Shown here piece after piece: positions 7,123 to 10,168 of a stretch of 10,168 bases of DNA. The DNA is taken from the NCBI GenBank assembly GCA_029934915.1, contig JAOZLI010000076.1, positions 1 through 10,168 on the forward strand, read 5' to 3'. The DNA comes from Desulfocapsa sp. (GTDB lineage Bacteria; Desulfobacterota; Desulfobulbia; Desulfobulbales; Desulfocapsaceae). The stretch's first letter is position 1. Every line of letters begins with the position of its first letter. Under the pieces are notes generated by a model. It was given only the letters and a program-made list of their open reading frames with translations, was not told where the DNA came from and did no database searches. The position numbers were made by a program, and so were the translations under genes.

Positions 7123-8013
7123 ATGGAACAATCCAGTAACGCAAAGGTGTTTAAACAGATCGAAACACTGCCCTCGCTCCCGGCTACGGTCACAAAGGTA
7201 ATGGCCGTGATTGCCAATCCGGAAAGCAGTGGCGACGATCTGGTCAATGCCATTTTACCAGATCAGGCCATGTGCGCCACCATCTTAAAAATTGCGAACT
7301 CTGCATTTTTTGGCATCCCCAGAGAAGTGGCAAGTATGGACAAGGCGGTCAATGTACTCGGCTTCAACGAAGTACATAACATTGTCCTGGGAAAAGCAGT
7401 GTTCAACTCTTTTGAAAAAATAAACAAGGCAAACAAGAGCGCAATTGATGCATTTTGGCAACACGCTTTCCACTGTGGCCTGGCTGCAAAAATCATTGCT
7501 GAAGACATGAAATGCCCGCCCAGCGAACTTTTTATCGCCGGATTAATCCACGACATCGGAAAACTGGTATTCTTTATGTCTCAGCCTTTGGACTATCTCC
7601 CAATTTTTGAGATGGATGACGTCGAACATTTTTTAAACTGCAGCGAAGAGGAATTGCAACAATTTAATGTAGACCACGGTGAAGTAGGGTTACACCTTCT
7701 CACACGGTGGATGTTCCCGGATCGACTCCTGAGTGCCGTTGGCTGCCACCATTACCCTGAAAGCTGCCATGAGAATGCGCTGTATGCTGTAATCGTCCAA
7801 CTCAGTGATGTCCTGTCCGTTCTCGTCTCCCAGCCCCCCCCAGCCCAAACAACGCAGTTATATTCACAAATCACTACTCTTTTACCCAGGACCAAAGAGC
7901 TCTGGGAACGGCACAACCTAGCCATCGATGAAGAACAGCTGCAAGAATGGGCCACAGCTCTTCGAGCCAGTATCGAGAAAGACAGTGCAATACTGAGTGC
8001 CTTCAGTTCATGA
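7123..8013 (+). CDS. HDOD-domain signalling protein
   Basis: HDOD proteins are regulatory relatives of HD phosphohydrolases, often found with GGDEF, receiver or chemotaxis domains and acting through protein contacts; most have unproven or no catalysis. In this 296-residue protein the HDOD domain covers about 7-210, opening with IETLPSLPATVTKVMAVI (13-30), followed by LKIANSAFFG (55-64) and LGFNEVHNIVLGKAV (79-93). The HD motif is present (H143, D144 in LIHDIGK), and H114, H185, H209-H210 and D229 stand where metal ligands of active HD enzymes occur. The C-terminal 60 residues are helical and variable. The ATG at 7123 is chosen because the longer upstream reading overlaps the GGDEF gene and lacks similarity; GTG at 7108 is an alternative. 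Neither has a good ribosome binding site. It starts 28 bases after the GGDEF stop and ends seven bases before the UbiB ATG. A run of eight C (7834-7841) lies in the coding region. Confidence 0.92.
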   Translation: MEQSSNAKVFKQIETLPSLPATVTKVMAVIANPESSGDDLVNAILPDQAMCATILKIANSAFFGIPREVASMDKAVNVLGFNEVHNIVLGKAVFNSFEKINKANKSAIDAFWQHAFHCGLAAKIIAEDMKCPPSELFIAGLIHDIGKLVFFMSQPLDYLPIFEMDDVEHFLNCSEEELQQFNVDHGEVGLHLLTRWMFPDRLLSAVGCHHYPESCHENALYAVIVQLSDVLSVLVSQPPPAQTTQLYSQITTLLPRTKELWERHNLAIDEEQLQEWATALRASIEKDSAILSAFSS

Positions 8014-8020
8014 TACGCAC

Positions 8021-9709
8021 ATGAAAGTTACCTCTATCCACAAAACCATCCGCTCGACCAAAAGACTGGCCGATATCGTCAGAGTGCTCTCCCGTTTTGG
8101 TTTTAGGGAAATTATTGTTGATCTTGGCCTTGATCGCTTCGGTACCCACCAACACGAACTGCCCGAAGGCGACCAACCTGACCACGCATCTTCCCGTCCC
8201 ACACGTATGCGTCATGTCCTGGAGGAACTGGGCCCCACCTATATCAAACTTGGACAGATCCTGGCCACTCGTCCCGACCTTATCCCTCCTGAGTGGGCGG
8301 AAGAGTTCAAACATCTGCAGGATAATTGCGCCCAAGTAGAATTTAAAGAGATTCATGATGTGCTGGCCAACGAATTTCCAGGACGTCTTGAATCCTTATT
8401 TTCATCCATTGAAGAGACACCGCTTGCAGCAGCATCTATGGCACAGGTTCATAGAGCGACGTTTCATAATGGAGATGATGTGGTTTTAAAAGTACTCCGT
8501 CCAGGAAATCGAAAGCTGGTAGAAGAAGACATGGCACTGCTGGAGTGGCTTGCCCAGTTTGTGGAGTCCTATTTTTCCAACCTTGGATATAGCCCCGTAT
8601 CTGTCGCCGCTGAATTTTCACGGGAACTCACCAAGGAAATGAACTTTCTGCAGGAAGCACAGTCAACAAACCGGCTTCGTCGTTTTTTTGAAAATGACCC
8701 AAATATCAGTTTCCCCAGGGTCTATATGGAGGCCTCCACCCGCAATGTACTCACCCTGGAAGAGATTAAAGGTCGCCCACTCTCTTCTCTTGACCCGAAG
8801 AGTCTGACTCAGGAAGAACGAACGGCAATCGTGGCAAACGGAACAGATGCAGTCTTTAAACAGTGCCTTCGTTATGGCTTTTTCCACGCAGATCCGCATC
8901 CCGGGAATATTTTTCTGCTACCTGGCAACAAGCTCTGTTTTATTGACTGCGGCATGACTGGACATCTCGACAAAAACACAGCCGAACAACTCATAGATCT
9001 TGTTGCAGCAACCATTCAGGGAGATATTGATAAACTCTGCAGGGTGGTTATTGAACTAACCGACATTGATCCTGCCATCACCGACAAAAGGGATTTTCGT
9101 TCAGAGGCAGCAACTCTAACCTCAAATTTTGTGGATGCAGATCTCAAGCAATTGGACATAACCAGACTGCTTTCTGATTTTTTCAGTATGCTGCAACGCT
9201 ACCATATTATCTGCCCAAGCGACTTGATTTTACTTACCAAAGCCCTCACCACCATTGAAGGGGTAGCAGAACACTTTGATCCCACATTCAACGTGTTGGC
9301 TCATGTTGAACCACAGATACGCGAAGTAGTGAGCAAGCGCTATGGTTTTTCTGCTATTCGTCACCGAATGCAGAACAGCATGAATAACTACATGGAATTA
9401 TTTGAAGGATTGCCTGTGGATGCCAGACGTATTCTGGATCAGGTACGCCACAACCGCCTGACCCTGAATCTTGAAATGAAACGTTTGGAACATGTTGCGG
9501 ATAAAGTTGATTCGGCAAGCAGGCTTATGGGCATTTCCATGATCATTTCGGCCTTAATTGTCGGCTCCTCCATACTCATTCTTGCCGACTCTTTGTCTAA
9601 AAAACCTGGCTTCTTAGGGATACTGGGGCTCGTTGGCCTTCTGGGTGCAGGGATCTATTCTGCTGGCTTTGTTGCTTCTTTCCTTATGCCCAAGAAGAAA
9701 AACAAGTAA
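8021..9709 (+). CDS. ubiB: UbiB/ABC1/ADCK-family atypical kinase, membrane-anchored
   Basis: The UbiB family consists of atypical protein-kinase-like ATPases needed for ubiquinone synthesis in Proteobacteria and mitochondria; in quinone-poor or menaquinone-using anaerobes their role is less clear. The 562-residue protein has the family hallmarks: KLGQ (76-79) in the KxGQ motif, the Ala-rich loop AAASMAQVHRA (136-146) that replaces the usual glycine-rich loop, the ATP-site Lys in VVLK (K157), HADPHPGN (289-296) in the catalytic loop and DCG (309-311) in place of DFG. Two hydrophobic helices at the C-terminus (about 502-524 and 530-556) followed by KKKNK anchor it in the inner membrane. The ATG at 8021 is preferred; an in-frame GTG at 7997 would overlap the HDOD gene by 17 bases. 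It is the last gene of the cluster and convergent with the gene at 9758. The symbol is by family; the substrate is not known here. Confidence 0.93.
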   Translation: MKVTSIHKTIRSTKRLADIVRVLSRFGFREIIVDLGLDRFGTHQHELPEGDQPDHASSRPTRMRHVLEELGPTYIKLGQILATRPDLIPPEWAEEFKHLQDNCAQVEFKEIHDVLANEFPGRLESLFSSIEETPLAAASMAQVHRATFHNGDDVVLKVLRPGNRKLVEEDMALLEWLAQFVESYFSNLGYSPVSVAAEFSRELTKEMNFLQEAQSTNRLRRFFENDPNISFPRVYMEASTRNVLTLEEIKGRPLSSLDPKSLTQEERTAIVANGTDAVFKQCLRYGFFHADPHPGNIFLLPGNKLCFIDCGMTGHLDKNTAEQLIDLVAATIQGDIDKLCRVVIELTDIDPAITDKRDFRSEAATLTSNFVDADLKQLDITRLLSDFFSMLQRYHIICPSDLILLTKALTTIEGVAEHFDPTFNVLAHVEPQIREVVSKRYGFSAIRHRMQNSMNNYMELFEGLPVDARRILDQVRHNRLTLNLEMKRLEHVADKVDSASRLMGISMIISALIVGSSILILADSLSKKPGFLGILGLVGLLGAGIYSAGFVASFLMPKKKNK

Positions 9710-9757
9710 ACGTAGCCTTTAGCTTTTCCAGTTAGGCACAGCAGCCATAATCAGACT

Positions 9758-10114
9758 CTATTTTGGATCATCACAACCACATTTGAAATTTTGATACATT
9801 GCCATGGAAACACCAAAAGCAGCCCAATGAGTCAATGATTCCGGGTTTGTTCCCAACCAGTCTACTGTCATTTGTATCAGTTGTTCCTCTTCCATTTTTT
9901 CTGGAAAACAGACATCTTTATAGCCGATATCACCTGCTTTCTGAGCTCTCATATTATCTATGACTCCAAGCACATAAGACCCGCATCGAATAAAACTTGT
10001 TGAGTTCGGAACAATGGATGCACAAGATTGCAGGTAGGCGCCACCCGTTACAGCAAATACGGATGATGCTGACATGGATAACAACAGAACCAATAGTAAT
10101 ACAATTTTTTTCAT
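9758..10114 (-). CDS. Secreted Rap1a/Tai-like (type VI immunity family) protein
   Basis: The 118-residue protein has a clear signal peptide (MKK, hydrophobic 4-14, cleavage likely after SVFA at residue 21) and should be periplasmic. The mature part follows the Rap1a/Tai pattern: GAYLQSC near its start (C31), a CGSYVLGVIDNM helix (44-55), then VCFPE (68-72), QL at 78-79, WLGTNPESLTHWAA (86-99) and a C-terminal FKCGC (110-114). The five cysteines (31, 44, 69, 112, 114) fit disulphide bonding. Known Rap1a/Tai4-type proteins neutralise peptidoglycan amidase effectors of type VI secretion, but many orphan homologues of unknown role exist. No effector is visible in the window, although the upstream side is cut off. 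The ATG with complement 10112-10114 is chosen over a GTG 12 bases earlier because GGAAGA lies just upstream of it and the signal peptide begins there. The family call is by motif memory. Confidence 0.75.
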   Translation of the reverse strand: MKKIVLLLVLLLSMSASSVFAVTGGAYLQSCASIVPNSTSFIRCGSYVLGVIDNMRAQKAGDIGYKDVCFPEKMEEEQLIQMTVDWLGTNPESLTHWAAFGVSMAMYQNFKCGCDDPK

Positions 10115-10154
10115 TTTATCTTCCACATTAAGATTGATGGACTTGTAAGAACCT

Positions 10155-10160
10155 ATTCTA
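10155..10160 (-). promoter_or_regulatory. Possible -10 box for the Rap1a-like gene
   Basis: On the minus strand TAGAAT matches five of six -10 consensus bases and lies about 40 bases before the ATG. The matching -35 would fall outside the window, so this is only a suggestion. Confidence 0.25.
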
Positions 10161-10168
10161 CCATGAAG
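10160..10168. repeat. Possible start of a second CATGAAG palindromic repeat, cut by window edge
   Basis: The last nine bases, ACCATGAAG, are identical to the first unit of the repeat at 4914. Nine bases could match by chance, but the location in an intergenic leader is the same kind of place as the first copy. Confidence 0.3.

Noticed and set aside
9710..9757. Bidirectional terminator between the convergent ubiB and Rap1a-like genes
   Set aside because: No stable hairpin or T-run is visible in this 48-base gap.

Overview
The window looks like chromosomal DNA from a Gram-negative anaerobe-type bacterium, most likely a Desulfobacterota (former Deltaproteobacteria) member. The evidence for this is the gene content and protein style (DnaG, RpoD, a c-di-GMP-type GGDEF protein, HDOD, UbiB/ABC1), the AT-leaning intergenic DNA, and two intergenic repeat types that I associate from memory with that group. 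The taxonomic call is an inference; no search was possible.

Left half (1-4858, minus strand): a macromolecular-synthesis-type operon read right to left, dnaG (primase), rpoD (primary sigma factor), dprA (DNA-processing protein) and the first 13 codons of a gene that looks like rpe (ribulose-phosphate 3-epimerase), cut by the window edge. The dprA and rpe gaps are 13-26 bases, so read-through is likely. A 217-base gap before rpoD holds a good extended -10 promoter. rpsU, the usual first gene of the enterobacterial version, is absent. The sigma factor has no recognisable region 1.1; an Arg-rich segment stands in its place.

Middle (4859-5280): a non-coding divergent gap filled largely by two different repeat-like palindromic elements, with no convincing dnaG promoter.

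Right half (5281-9709, plus strand): an unrecognised 238-residue protein with a strong ribosome binding site, then, behind a candidate promoter, a tight three-gene cluster: a receiver-like/GGDEF protein with a degenerate active-site motif but an intact RxxD c-di-GMP-binding I-site, an HDOD-domain protein, and a UbiB/ABC1 atypical kinase with two C-terminal membrane helices. The cluster suggests a signalling module, possibly one in which c-di-GMP is sensed rather than made, next to a quinone-biosynthesis-type kinase; this link is inference from position only.

Right edge (9758-10114, minus strand): a small secreted, cysteine-containing protein resembling the Rap1a/Tai type VI immunity family, with no effector gene visible in the window. 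The last nine bases match the start of the palindromic repeat at 4914, so a second copy may begin there.

No rRNA, tRNA, CRISPR array, transposase or integrase was seen. No clearly new system is proven; the best leads are the degenerate GGDEF-HDOD-UbiB cluster, the sigma factor N-terminus and the orphan immunity-like protein.
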